Positions 26,680 to 37,983 of a DNA stretch of 44,489 nucleotides are shown here, piece after piece (position 1 is the first letter of the stretch; each line of letters begins with the position of its first letter). The notes under the pieces were generated by a model. The model was given only the letters and a program-made list of their open reading frames with translations, was not told the origin of the DNA and made no database searches. The DNA lies in NCBI GenBank assembly GCA_005240095.1, contig SBAX01000414.1, positions 1-44,489 on the forward strand. The letters are read 5' to 3'. Made by a program: the position numbers and the translations under genes. The DNA is from Phycisphaera mikurensis (GTDB taxonomy: Bacteria > Planctomycetota > Phycisphaerae > UBA1845).

Positions 26680-28505
26680 CGCAAACGCATGCGTTACAGA
26701 CTCGCCTTTGGCTTTCGTTCTGGCGGTTGCTCCCGGCCAACCCGATCCTCGTGCGCGTGGTTTCAGGGGCTTCGCGGCGGGTGAGGCATTTGTGGTTGCG
26801 GGTGGGATATCTGGGGGCGCTGCTCCTCGTCGTCCTCTTTTCGCTCGTGCAATCGGTCAGTGGAAAGGACGCCTCTCTGACGGATTTGGCCAAGGCGGCA
26901 TCACAGACCTTCATGTGGGCGTCCACGGCGCAACTGCTGCTGATGTGCTTCCTGGCGCCGGTGTTCACGGCTTCGGCGATTACCCAGGAGCGGGATGCGC
27001 AGACGTTTAATATTCTGGTCTCCACACCGCTGTCGAATGCTCAGATCGTGCTTGGCTCGCTGCTCAGTCGGCTGTATTTCGTGATCGTTCTTCTGTTGTC
27101 GGGACTGCCGATTTTCCTGATGACCATGGTGTACGGGGGAGTGACCTCGCGGCAGATTCTGGAGAGTTTTGCACTCTGTGCGGCCACCGCCGTGCTCACC
27201 GGGGCGTTGGCCATCTTCATTGCCATGGTCGGCGTGGGCACGCGGCGGACCATTTTCTCCTTCTACCTGGTGATCGCGCTCTATCTGTTGGCGGGCTATC
27301 TGCTCGCGCAGTGGCCGCGCACCTGGGTGGATGCTTCGCCCGCGACGGTGCAGTCGGTGAAGATGAGCTGGCTTACCCCCTTGCATCCCTTTCTGTCTCT
27401 GGAGGTGGCGATGAATCGCGTTCACGCTCCGCCCATCGGGCGCCTGGGCGAGTACGGCGGCGTCGCCCGCTACGCGCTGGCCTACCCCTCGGGCATGTAC
27501 GTGGCGTGGACGTTTTCCACGGCGGTGATCCTCGTGCTGGGCAGTCTGTTCTTTGTGCGGCGGGGATCCAAGGTCGGAGAGCCAACCAGGCTTCGCGTGT
27601 GGTTCGACCATACTTTCCGGCGCTCGCGGGGGGAGCGACGGCGGACGCCGCGCACGGTATGGGCCAATCCCGTCGCGTGGCGTGAGGCTTCTACGCGGGC
27701 GGCGTCGGGCGGATTGATTCGCTGGACGATCATTGTGGGCGGGATCGTCGCATCTCTGGTGGTTTTCGTGGGATACCTTCGCGGCGATTTCACCCCCGCC
27801 GACGTCCCGGCGTTTCTGGCGGCGATCACGGCCGTTCAGGTCGCCATCGCACTGATCATCGCCGCCAACACCGCGGCGACGTCGATGACCAAGGAGAAAG
27901 AGTCCAAAACCATGGAGCTGCTTCTGACGACGCCGGTCACGCCCAAATACATTCTGTGGGGCAAGCTTCGCGGTTTGGTCAGCTTCGCGGCGCCGCTGCT
28001 GGCCGGTCCGGTGGTTGTGCTGCTGACCTTCGCGGCGGCGAGCTTCCTGCGACGCGAGGCCCGGCCGGTGGTGTGGTTCGAGGTGGCTGTGGAACTCGCC
28101 GCTTTGCTGATCGTGTTCACGGCCGTCGCCTGCGTGATTGGATTGAAGTTTTCACTGACCAGCCGCACGAACATGACTGCGGTCATGACCAGCGTAGGGG
28201 TGTTGATCCTGGGTGGTGGGGCGATTTCGCTGATTGTGTACTACCTGGTGGACGCCTCGGGCGATGCGGGGTTCGGAGCGTTCATGGCTCCGTTTGCGCC
28301 CTATACTGCTATTACCTATATGATCGATCCGGGGCAGCTATTTAGCTCCCCATCGGAGTTCGCGGCCGGTGCTGTTGTGGCGCGCACTGCGCTGCTGCTC
28401 GGGAGCATTGTGGCCGTGTGCGGGTATGCCTTCGTCGTGTGGCGCTGGTATGCCGGCCTGGTCCGGGACTTCGACCGCACCATGCGCAAGCAGTCCCTCG
28501 CATGA
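26676..28505 (+). CDS. ABC-2 type transporter permease
   Basis: The 609-residue integral membrane protein begins at a GTG overlapping the ATPase stop codon (GTGA). Hydrophobic helices occur in two blocks, roughly residues 45-240 (YLGALLLVVLFSLVQSV, QLLLMCFLAPVFTASAI, LYFVIVLLLSGLPIFL, FIAMVGVG) and 330-600. In each block a conserved Thr-Gln/Lys-Glu-Arg/Lys segment marks the ABC-2 family: ITQERDAQTFNILVSTPLS and MTKEKESKTMELLLTTPVT. The protein thus looks like two ABC-2 membrane domains fused, so one chain could replace a dimer. It works with the ATPase at 25750; the exported substrate is unknown. Confidence 0.88.
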   Translation: MTQTHALQTRLWLSFWRLLPANPILVRVVSGASRRVRHLWLRVGYLGALLLVVLFSLVQSVSGKDASLTDLAKAASQTFMWASTAQLLLMCFLAPVFTASAITQERDAQTFNILVSTPLSNAQIVLGSLLSRLYFVIVLLLSGLPIFLMTMVYGGVTSRQILESFALCAATAVLTGALAIFIAMVGVGTRRTIFSFYLVIALYLLAGYLLAQWPRTWVDASPATVQSVKMSWLTPLHPFLSLEVAMNRVHAPPIGRLGEYGGVARYALAYPSGMYVAWTFSTAVILVLGSLFFVRRGSKVGEPTRLRVWFDHTFRRSRGERRRTPRTVWANPVAWREASTRAASGGLIRWTIIVGGIVASLVVFVGYLRGDFTPADVPAFLAAITAVQVAIALIIAANTAATSMTKEKESKTMELLLTTPVTPKYILWGKLRGLVSFAAPLLAGPVVVLLTFAAASFLRREARPVVWFEVAVELAALLIVFTAVACVIGLKFSLTSRTNMTAVMTSVGVLILGGGAISLIVYYLVDASGDAGFGAFMAPFAPYTAITYMIDPGQLFSSPSEFAAGAVVARTALLLGSIVAVCGYAFVVWRWYAGLVRDFDRTMRKQSLA

Positions 28506-28538
28506 GTCCGGCGAGCGTGGGATAGCAGGGGAGCGATT

Positions 28539-29600
28539 ATGGACGCCCTGGACGAACTGCGCCTGCGGGTTCGAACGATTGATGACCAGATTCTCCGCCT
28601 GGTCCGCGAGCGGATGGATGTCGCCCAGCAGATCGGCCGGACGAAAAAGTCGCAGGGCGTTCCCCTGCGGGACTGGCAGGTGGAGCGTGCGGTCCTGGAT
28701 CACGCGGAGCACACGGCCGGCGAGATTGGGTTGCCGCCTTCGCTGGCCCGCAACATCCTGCAGCTTCTGCTGGAGCAGTCTCGCGCTCGGCAGGAGCGCG
28801 ACGCGTACTCCCAGTACGCGGGCTCCGCGGAAAACATTCTGATCATCGGCGGTCGCGGCAAGATGGGAAGGTGGTGCGCGGATTTCTTTCAGAACCAGGG
28901 TCACCAAGTCTCTATCTATGACATCGACGATCCGCGACCTATCGAAAAAGCGCTTTCCGGCACATCCATGGCCGTGGTGGCCGTGCCCCTGGACGCGACT
29001 CCGGCGATGATCGACCGCCTCACCGCCGCGCAGTATCCGGGGGTGGCCTTCGACATCGCCAGTCTCAAGTCCCATCTCAGGCCGTCGATTGACCGGACCC
29101 GCCAGGCCGGCGTGGCTTTCACCAGCATCCATCCCATGTTTGGACCCGCCACACAGATCCTCTCTGACCAGGTGATCTGCATCTGCGATTGTGGACACAG
29201 AGAAGCCACGCAACGGGTGCGCGGACTGTTCGCGGACACTGCGGCCAGTCTTGTCGATCTGTCACTGGAAGAGCACGACCGGATCGCTTCATACGTCCTG
29301 GGCCTGTCGCATTTGCTCAGTGTCCTGTTTACGCGGGTTCTGATGCATGCGGGCCGCCTGGGGCAGCTTAACCGCGTGGGCAGCACGACGTTCCACGCCC
29401 AACTGGCCACCAGCGGGCGAGTGATGCATGAAAACCCTGCATTGTATTACGGAATCCAACACCTCAATGCCTATACGCCCCAGCTCTACGCTCACATTCT
29501 TGAGGAATGGAAGCGTCTCACAGACGCCGTGTCGGACGCGGATATGCAATCGTTCGTCAGACTGATGGAAGAGGGCAGACGCTGGCTCGATGCAGGGTAA
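28539..29600 (+). CDS. tyrA: Bifunctional chorismate mutase / prephenate dehydrogenase (T-protein)
   Basis: The 353-residue protein fuses an AroQ chorismate mutase (residues 1-90: MDALDELRLRVRTIDDQILR and IGRTKK with catalytic-type Arg/Lys positions) to a prephenate dehydrogenase. The dehydrogenase half has a GGRGKMG NAD-binding loop at 104-110 and a family-typical HPMFGP segment. Together they convert chorismate to prephenate and then 4-hydroxyphenylpyruvate for tyrosine synthesis. Overall it resembles enterobacterial TyrA. A GGGAG precedes the ATG. It begins 33 bases after the permease, so it may be the last gene of that operon although it has no obvious role with it. It converges on the methylase gene with a 13-base gap. 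Confidence 0.92.
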   Translation: MDALDELRLRVRTIDDQILRLVRERMDVAQQIGRTKKSQGVPLRDWQVERAVLDHAEHTAGEIGLPPSLARNILQLLLEQSRARQERDAYSQYAGSAENILIIGGRGKMGRWCADFFQNQGHQVSIYDIDDPRPIEKALSGTSMAVVAVPLDATPAMIDRLTAAQYPGVAFDIASLKSHLRPSIDRTRQAGVAFTSIHPMFGPATQILSDQVICICDCGHREATQRVRGLFADTAASLVDLSLEEHDRIASYVLGLSHLLSVLFTRVLMHAGRLGQLNRVGSTTFHAQLATSGRVMHENPALYYGIQHLNAYTPQLYAHILEEWKRLTDAVSDADMQSFVRLMEEGRRWLDAG

Positions 29601-29613
29601 TTTCGGATCGCCC

Positions 29614-30780
29614 TCAGACGCGGCGCATGACTAGTACGGATTCGCGCGGTGAGATGTGGCCGATCCGCCCGAACTTGCGGCGCGCGGGAATCAGTTCTCG
29701 CGCCACGCGCACAAGCTCTACGACAAACCCCGTGCCTTCGGCGAGCTCGGCGATTATCAGGTCCGCCGGCACGTAGACATCTTTAAGGCGTGCCCCACCT
29801 ACGACCATCCAGCAGGGACTGCCGATCCTCAATACGCGGTGCAGTTCCGCGAGTACGGTTTGCATGTCCGCGGCGTAGGCGCCAATGACCCGAGCGGTGG
29901 GCGCGTGCCCGCTGCGAATCAGACATTCACAGGCCTCCTGGATCGCAGCGTGGGATACCTCCGCGCGTCTGTGGCGACTCGTGGTCGAGCTGCTCGCCTG
30001 AAGTTGTCCACCGTGCTCGGGAAGTCTCGGCCCGTACCAATGGCGATAGAGCTCCTCATAAGGGGCGGTCGCCTCCCGATAGTCGTAGCGGGAGAGGTAT
30101 GGCGGCGAGGTCAGGATTCCCGCGATGGATGCATCGTCGATCATGTCCATCTTCCGGGCGTCGCCGGGCAGGGCCAATCCTGCCACGGACAGGGGCTGAC
30201 TCTGGTCTTCGCGGATCATCGCGGCGACGTCGCCCAGCAGTTTCCCCAACGGCGCTCCGCCGTGATGGAGTTGGCCGCCGGCGGTGTGCTGACGGGCTAC
30301 GGCGAGCATGAGGGCGGCGCGATGAATGGGAGCGACGAGCTGGTCAGCCACCTGTGCCCAATGGTTGAAGTCGCCGAGGGAGGGCAATGACGGAAACTCT
30401 CGCACCCATTTCATCGCCGTGAGGAACGCCAGCGCGGGAACGGCATCCAGGGCAACGGCGCGTATACTGTTGCGGGCGCATTCCACGGCCGTGGTGCCCG
30501 CGCCAGAGAATGGATCGAGTATCACAGTTTTTCGCGAGCGTGTCGCGCCCGACTCACGCAGGAAAACGCGGACCAGTGCGGGCGCAAAGCCCTGGCGATA
30601 CCTGATCCAGCGGTGGAACGGCTCGCGCTGCGCCGCCCCGGCGGTGACCGTGGTGGCCAGGCGAGGTTCTTCGACAAGGCGCTCGCGCCAGCGGCGTTCG
30701 AGGTCTTCGCGCGCCGCGGTCGGCTCGCGGGTGGCCGCGATCTGTTCCGCTTTTCGCCCGCGTCGTCCGGTTCCGCCCAT
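29614..30780 (-). CDS. DNA methyltransferase (N4-cytosine/N6-adenine type), apparently solitary
   Basis: The 388-residue protein has the AdoMet-binding motif DPFSGAGTT at residues 89-97, followed by the catalytic motif SPPY at 225-228 in GILTSPPYLS. That is the motif order I then IV and supports an amino-methyltransferase acting on DNA cytosine N4 or adenine N6. No restriction nuclease or specificity gene is next to it, so it may be a solitary methylase with a regulatory or protective role. I chose the ATG at 30780; an earlier ATG at 30837 would overlap the divergent phosphatase start. No clear SD supports either. Its target sequence cannot be read from the gene. Confidence 0.8.
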   Translation of the reverse strand: MGGTGRRGRKAEQIAATREPTAAREDLERRWRERLVEEPRLATTVTAGAAQREPFHRWIRYRQGFAPALVRVFLRESGATRSRKTVILDPFSGAGTTAVECARNSIRAVALDAVPALAFLTAMKWVREFPSLPSLGDFNHWAQVADQLVAPIHRAALMLAVARQHTAGGQLHHGGAPLGKLLGDVAAMIREDQSQPLSVAGLALPGDARKMDMIDDASIAGILTSPPYLSRYDYREATAPYEELYRHWYGPRLPEHGGQLQASSSTTSRHRRAEVSHAAIQEACECLIRSGHAPTARVIGAYAADMQTVLAELHRVLRIGSPCWMVVGGARLKDVYVPADLIIAELAEGTGFVVELVRVARELIPARRKFGRIGHISPRESVLVMRRV

Positions 30781-30835
30781 GCGCAAAAGCTCGCCGACCT
30801 CGACTTTTCGAGGCCCGCTGCGATAATAGCACAAC

Positions 30836-32128
30836 ATGTTCGAGCGGACCTGGGGGGCGCTGGCTACGCCCATGGAAAACCACACCGATGACGTTCGTCG
30901 CATGGTGTCCATGCTGCGGGAAATCAGTCGCCAGACCGATCCGCAGGCGATCATTCCGCTCTATCGCCAAGAGACCTTCCGGCTGTACGGCGGTGACGGC
31001 TCACTCTCGCTGAGCCGCCGAGGCCTCGACGAGCCGATGTTCCGCATCACCCGCAGTACGCAGTGGGCCGAGGATATCGACCCGTGGAAGGAGCCGCACC
31101 GGCTGCCGCTGCTGCGCGGCGGGGTCCTGGCCGAGGTGCTCTACGGCGACGAACCGCGGGTGCTGAGCGACCTGCACCTGTCGTCTTCCGACCCGGCGTG
31201 CGAACACATGCCCCAGGCACGGTCCCTCATGTGCCTGCCGCTGTACGACGGTGGAGTGGCGCTGAATATGGTGGCGCGATGGTCGGCCGAGCCGCGGGGC
31301 TTTGACGGGGTGCGGCTTGCGGACGCCATGCTGACGTCGAACCTGTTCGGAAGGGCGACCAACAATCTGTTGGTGGCGCAGCGTCTGCAGGTGGCCTACG
31401 TGCAACTGGATCATGAGACCAAGCGGGTGGCCGCCCTGCAGCGCTCGCTGCTTCCTCGCCGCCTGCCGGCTATCCCTTCGCTCGACATCGCCGCCTCGTA
31501 CCAGACGGCCGCGCGGGCCGGCGGGGACTACTATGACTTTTTCCCTTTAGGCGGCGATCGCTGGGGAGTGCTGATCGCCGACGTAAGCGGGCATGGCGTG
31601 GCGGCGGCGGTGCTCATGGCCATTGTGCGGACCCTCCTGCACGCTCGTCGCGAGGAATGCGTGACGCCATCGCAGACCCTGGCCCTGATCAACGATCACC
31701 TTTCGAGCTGGTCCGACGGGATGTTCGTGACCGCGTTTTACGGCGTCTACGATCCGCGCGAGAAGTCAGTGGTCTATTCCTCGGCCGGGCATCCACCGCC
31801 GCTGCTCGTGGATCGGCACGTTCACGTGTGCGAACTGGACGGGGCGCAGACCTTACCGTTGGGCGTCGATCCGGCGTCTAACTTCCCTGAGGCCGGCGTG
31901 CGCTTGGCGCAGGGCGATACTCTCCTGCTGTATACCGACGGGATCATCGATGCGGTCAACACCGCCGGGGAAATGTACGGGCGGGACCGCCTGCTCAGTT
32001 GCGTCCACGAGAACGTGCCCAACGCCCAGCACATCATCGACTGCGTGACCCACAAGCTGCTGGCCTTCACTCAGGGCGGCGCCCAGCAGGATGATCAGAC
32101 GCTCGTGGCCATGCGAGTGCGCTCGTAA
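30836..32128 (+). CDS. PP2C/SpoIIE-type serine phosphatase with GAF-like N-terminus
   Basis: The 430-residue protein has a GAF-like sensor region at about 30-190. The C-terminal PPM/SpoIIE phosphatase domain (about 195-430) shows the metal-binding and structural motifs ARAGGDYYDFF, LIADVSGHGVAAAVLM, AFYGVYDP, YSSAGHPPPLL, LLLYTDGIIDAVN and GGAQQDDQTLVAM. Such RsbU-type proteins usually dephosphorylate anti-sigma-factor antagonists in stress pathways. No SD precedes the ATG; a GATAAT lies 8 bases before it. It is divergent from the methylase and its stop codon lies seven bases from the convergent dehydrogenase gene. Partner and signal are unknown. Confidence 0.9.
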   Translation: MFERTWGALATPMENHTDDVRRMVSMLREISRQTDPQAIIPLYRQETFRLYGGDGSLSLSRRGLDEPMFRITRSTQWAEDIDPWKEPHRLPLLRGGVLAEVLYGDEPRVLSDLHLSSSDPACEHMPQARSLMCLPLYDGGVALNMVARWSAEPRGFDGVRLADAMLTSNLFGRATNNLLVAQRLQVAYVQLDHETKRVAALQRSLLPRRLPAIPSLDIAASYQTAARAGGDYYDFFPLGGDRWGVLIADVSGHGVAAAVLMAIVRTLLHARREECVTPSQTLALINDHLSSWSDGMFVTAFYGVYDPREKSVVYSSAGHPPPLLVDRHVHVCELDGAQTLPLGVDPASNFPEAGVRLAQGDTLLLYTDGIIDAVNTAGEMYGRDRLLSCVHENVPNAQHIIDCVTHKLLAFTQGGAQQDDQTLVAMRVRS

Positions 32129-32135
32129 ACGCCGG

Positions 32136-33089
32136 TCACTTGACGCGCAACAGCACTTTCACAGTTTCGGGCCGCCGAACGGCGTCGAAGGCGGCGAGGG
32201 CCTGCTCAAGCGGAAAGACGCGGGAGATCATCGAGCGGACCTCGACGGCCCCCCGAGCCAGGGCGTTGATCGCCTCTTCGAAGGGTCCGCAGCGGCTGCC
32301 GAGAATGTGGACCTCATTCACCACCGCAGGGGCCAGGTTCGGCGGCGCTCGTTTGGCGTAGGTGCTCTTGAGGACGATGGTTCCGCGGGGCCGGACCAGG
32401 CGCATGGCCAGTTCGAGCCCGCCCGGCGAACCGGTGCAGTCCACGACAAGGTCACGATCGGCGCGGGCGACGACTTCGTCCACGTGAATCGTCTGTATCC
32501 CCCGCTTTTCGCAGAGAAGCAGCTTGGCGGCGTTGCGGCCGATCACGGTGAGCTTGCAGCCTTTCTCCGCGAGGACCTGGGCAACTAGATTCCCCAGCCG
32601 CCCCGCGCCCACCACGGTCACGTTCATGCGCGGATCAACGGGGCACTGGGCGACAACCTGATAGGCCGCGGCCAAAGGCTCCACGAAGACGGCCTCCTCG
32701 TCGGAGAGCGCGTCGGGCACGGCGTGCAGGTTGGCCTCCGGCACCGCCACGAAGTCCGCGAAACAGCCGTCCCGCCCGGAGATGCCCATGACAGTCCGTT
32801 TTCGGCAGTGATTGGAGAGTCCCGAATGACACATGTCGCACTGGCGGCAGACGCAGTTGATCTCCACGACGACCCGGCGTCCTTTCCAGCGCGACAACCC
32901 CGTGAGCACCGTGCCGACCATTTCGTGGCCCAGCACGCCGCGGAAGTTCATGTAGCCGTCGAGAATGTGCAGGTCAGTGGCGCAGATGCCCGTCAGGTGC
33001 ACGCCGATCAGGCACTCGCCGTCGGCAACGCGCGGGTCGGCGTGGCGGGGATCGAACGCCAGCGAACCGTTGTAGATGACCGCCCTCAC
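32136..33089 (-). CDS. Zinc-dependent alcohol dehydrogenase-like protein (MDR family)
   Basis: The 317-residue medium-chain dehydrogenase has catalytic zinc ligand candidates Cys36 (GICATDLHI) and His55-Glu56 (LGHEMVG). Its structural zinc lobe has Cys81, Cys84, Cys87 and Cys95, and an NAD(P) Rossmann segment reads VTVVGAGRLGNLVAQV. It is somewhat shorter than typical (about 340) because the N-terminal part is compact. Its GTG start at 33089 overlaps the TGA of the upstream membrane-protein gene, indicating translational coupling. It is the last gene of a three-gene operon with the FHA protein. The substrate is unknown; threonine/sorbitol-type dehydrogenases are the nearest resemblance. Confidence 0.88.
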   Translation of the reverse strand: MRAVIYNGSLAFDPRHADPRVADGECLIGVHLTGICATDLHILDGYMNFRGVLGHEMVGTVLTGLSRWKGRRVVVEINCVCRQCDMCHSGLSNHCRKRTVMGISGRDGCFADFVAVPEANLHAVPDALSDEEAVFVEPLAAAYQVVAQCPVDPRMNVTVVGAGRLGNLVAQVLAEKGCKLTVIGRNAAKLLLCEKRGIQTIHVDEVVARADRDLVVDCTGSPGGLELAMRLVRPRGTIVLKSTYAKRAPPNLAPAVVNEVHILGSRCGPFEEAINALARGAVEVRSMISRVFPLEQALAAFDAVRRPETVKVLLRVK

Positions 33090-33610
33090 GGCGCGATTCT
33101 GGCGGCAGTCTGCCGGGCACGCAACTCCTCGAAGCGACGCAGGGTCATCCAGCGGACTTCGAAGCGCCCCTCGTGAAAGAGCAGCACGGCGCGCCCGTCG
33201 CGGCGGAGCACCTGGAGAACTGGCGCGGTCCAGGCGGCGATGATGGGTTGCGTCGTACCGCGCAGGTTCATGGCGGCATCGTGCGGGAGCGATTCCAGCC
33301 GGATCATCTGGGCGGCGCCCTCCGGCGGAGTTTCCGGAGCAAGATTCAAGGGCAAGGCCTTGCCTTCGCCCACGCGAGCCTGGAAGACGCCGGCATGCCA
33401 CTTCGCCTGGGCCACCGCGTTGCGCTGGCGGCGAAGATCGCCCAGGCCCAGGATGAAGGCTACGAGCCCCAGCGTCGCGATGACCAGATACGCCGCCGAT
33501 CGCAGCGCCGGCTTGGAGGATCGCTTTGCGGTCAGTATGGGCTGGGGTGTGGGCACGGCGGGTGCAGATGGCGAGAAGTCACGCCCCCCGGCCGAGGGCG
33601 GGCTGCTCAT
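33086..33610 (-). CDS. Single-pass membrane protein of the FHA operon
   Basis: The 174-residue product has a Pro/Ser-rich cytoplasmic-looking N-terminus, one membrane helix at about 40-57 (AAYLVIATLGLVAFILGL), and a soluble C-terminal domain that probably lies outside the membrane. I do not recognise its family. Its ATG overlaps the stop codon of the FHA gene by four bases (ATGA), and its stop overlaps the dehydrogenase start, so it is translated with both. It may be an anchor for, or regulator of, the FHA protein or the dehydrogenase. Confidence 0.7.
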   Translation of the reverse strand: MSSPPSAGGRDFSPSAPAVPTPQPILTAKRSSKPALRSAAYLVIATLGLVAFILGLGDLRRQRNAVAQAKWHAGVFQARVGEGKALPLNLAPETPPEGAAQMIRLESLPHDAAMNLRGTTQPIIAAWTAPVLQVLRRDGRAVLLFHEGRFEVRWMTLRRFEELRARQTAARIAP

Positions 33611-34095
33611 TCATCGTCCTCAGGGTTGATCGACGTCTGGTCCGCGCTGGAGGCCAGGGCCTCGAGGGCGGAGATGGGATCAACCTCTTCGTCGGACATA
33701 TAGACATTCTTGGAGGTCCCGACCCTGGCCGCGCCCTTTGCTGCCCCGGCCGCAGAAACCTTGGAGCGGATCTTGATGATCTCGTCATCCGGTGGCTCCC
33801 CGTCGATCTGCACGGTGAACACCACGGGCCCGATGACGATCTGATCGCCGGGTTCCAGCTCTTCCTCGGTAATCCTGCGGTTGTTAAGGAACGTGCCGTT
33901 GGCGGCGCCCAAGTCACGCAGGATGACCCCGTCGTGATCGGCAAAGACTTCGGCATGGCGTCGGGAGACCATGGCCAGCGGGATGCGGATGGTGCAGTCG
34001 TCCTTGCGGCCGATGGTCGTGGCTCCGGGCTGGAGCATGAACTCCCGCCGGCTGCCGTCCTCGCGGAACATGATCAGTTTCAGGGATTGCGGCAT
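33607..34095 (-). CDS. FHA domain protein
   Basis: The 162-residue protein is mainly one FHA domain, a phosphothreonine-binding module. The conserved residues are visible: GR at 29-30 (TTIGRKDD), SRRH at 44-47, and NGT at 66-68 followed by FLNNRRI. The C-terminal third is acidic and low in complexity, ending in SINPEDDE. The ATG at 34095 is chosen because it fits the predicted promoter at 34186-34214. It heads an operon with a membrane protein and a zinc dehydrogenase. It probably reads a Ser/Thr kinase phosphorylation signal; no kinase gene is nearby. Confidence 0.88.
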   Translation of the reverse strand: MPQSLKLIMFREDGSRREFMLQPGATTIGRKDDCTIRIPLAMVSRRHAEVFADHDGVILRDLGAANGTFLNNRRITEEELEPGDQIVIGPVVFTVQIDGEPPDDEIIKIRSKVSAAGAAKGAARVGTSKNVYMSDEEVDPISALEALASSADQTSINPEDDE

Positions 34096-34185
34096 ATACT
34101 CGAACCGAACGCCTGGGCGTTGCGGATCGCGGGCCACCTCGCGGATGGGTCCTCCCGACGACCGACTTACCGTCAGGTCGTTAGA

Positions 34186-34214
34186 ACTATACCCGAAGCG
34201 CAGGAAGCCTTCAA
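34186..34214 (-). promoter_or_regulatory. Putative sigma-70-type promoter of the FHA operon
   Basis: Reading the minus strand, a TTGAAG -35 box (34214-34209) and a TATAGT -10 box (34191-34186) are separated by 17 bases. The predicted start near 34179 leaves a leader of about 84 bases before the ATG at 34095. Confidence 0.45.
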
Positions 34215-34333
34215 ATCCCCCCAAGGGGCGTCTCGCCGGGGGAGCCGGCCTCCGCCACGTCGCCTCAAACCGGTCACTCCCCCATCCGCCGCCACGGCTG
34301 AAAGATGGGGCGAATGCGGCGGAGTTTATCCGC

Positions 34334-37140
<2,807 letters not shown>

Positions 37141-37144
<4 letters not shown>

Positions 37145-37935
37145 ACGATTGACTCCTCCTGGCGGGCGTACGTTTTTCGCGTGCCTCCGAAGCCGTGTCC
37201 GGAGGCGAGGGGGCCATGATACGGCCACTCGCCGGCCGTCGCTATGGTCTGACATGTTCGGACAAACAGCGGGTGGACGGGAGGTGGTATCGCGCCCGTG
37301 TCGGGAGGCCGAGGCTCCTGCCGAGCCGCGCCTCGCGGCTTCAGCTTTCCGGTTCCGGCGGGCGCCGGGCCAGGGGCGGCCTGGAACGCACGTGATGCTT
37401 GGATCTCGGGCAGCGGTACCGGCGGGGCCGGCGGATCGGGTCCGGCCTGAAGCGGCAAGTCCCACCAGGCTACGTCATGCCAGGCGCCCAGTTTGAAGCC
37501 CACGCGATGAAACACGCCGACTTTGCGGAACCCCACGCGCTCGTGGAGGCGAACGCTGGTGGGATTGGGCAGGGTGATCCCCGCCACGGCCGTGCGGTGG
37601 CCTTGCACACGCAGGCAGGCGAACAGCGATTCGTACAGCGCTCGCCCGATCCCCCGCCCGCGGGCGGTCTCGGCCACGTAGACGGAGACCTCCACCGTCC
37701 ACTGGTAGGCCGGTCGTGTTCGGAACACCCCTGCGTAGGCATATCCCAACACGTGCCCGCCGGAGTCATAGACGAGCCACGGCAGCGTCTTGAGCGTCCC
37801 CTCGATCCGCCGCCACATCTCCTCCACGGTCGGCGGCTCCAGCTCAAAGGAGGTATGCGAATGCGTCACAATTGGCGCGTAGATCGATTGTATCGCGGGA
37901 GCATCGTCGAGAGTCGCCAGGCGGATCCGGTCCAT
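37141..37935 (-). CDS. GNAT N-acetyltransferase with a long repeat-containing C-terminal tail
   Basis: The first 165 residues match the phosphinothricin/amino-acid N-acetyltransferase subgroup of GNAT: RLATLDDAPAIQSIYAPIV, SFELEPPTVEEMWRRI, and the acetyl-CoA loop VAETARGRGIGRALYESL, ending at AWHDVAWWDLPLQ. Residues about 166-264 are Pro/Ala/Gly-rich and unlike the family. They are encoded partly by a dispersed GGCTC repeat (37303-37330), so the tail may be read-through of intergenic DNA after loss of an earlier stop. The enzyme acetylates a small amine, substrate unknown. Its stop codon overlaps the ATG of the M16 gene. The start at 37935 lacks a strong SD. Confidence 0.85.
37303..37330 (-). 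repeat. GGCTC palindromic repeat inside the GNAT reading frame
   Basis: GGGAGGCCGAGGCTCCTGCC followed by GAGCC is an inverted-orientation copy of the family seen at 818, 3670 and 15011. It lies within the C-terminal tail coding sequence of the GNAT gene, the only copy of this family in the window that appears to be translated. Confidence 0.65.
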
Positions 37936-37983
37936 CTCGTCTCATAGTGTAATCGAATCCAAGGCCGGAAGCGTCGAGCGCGA

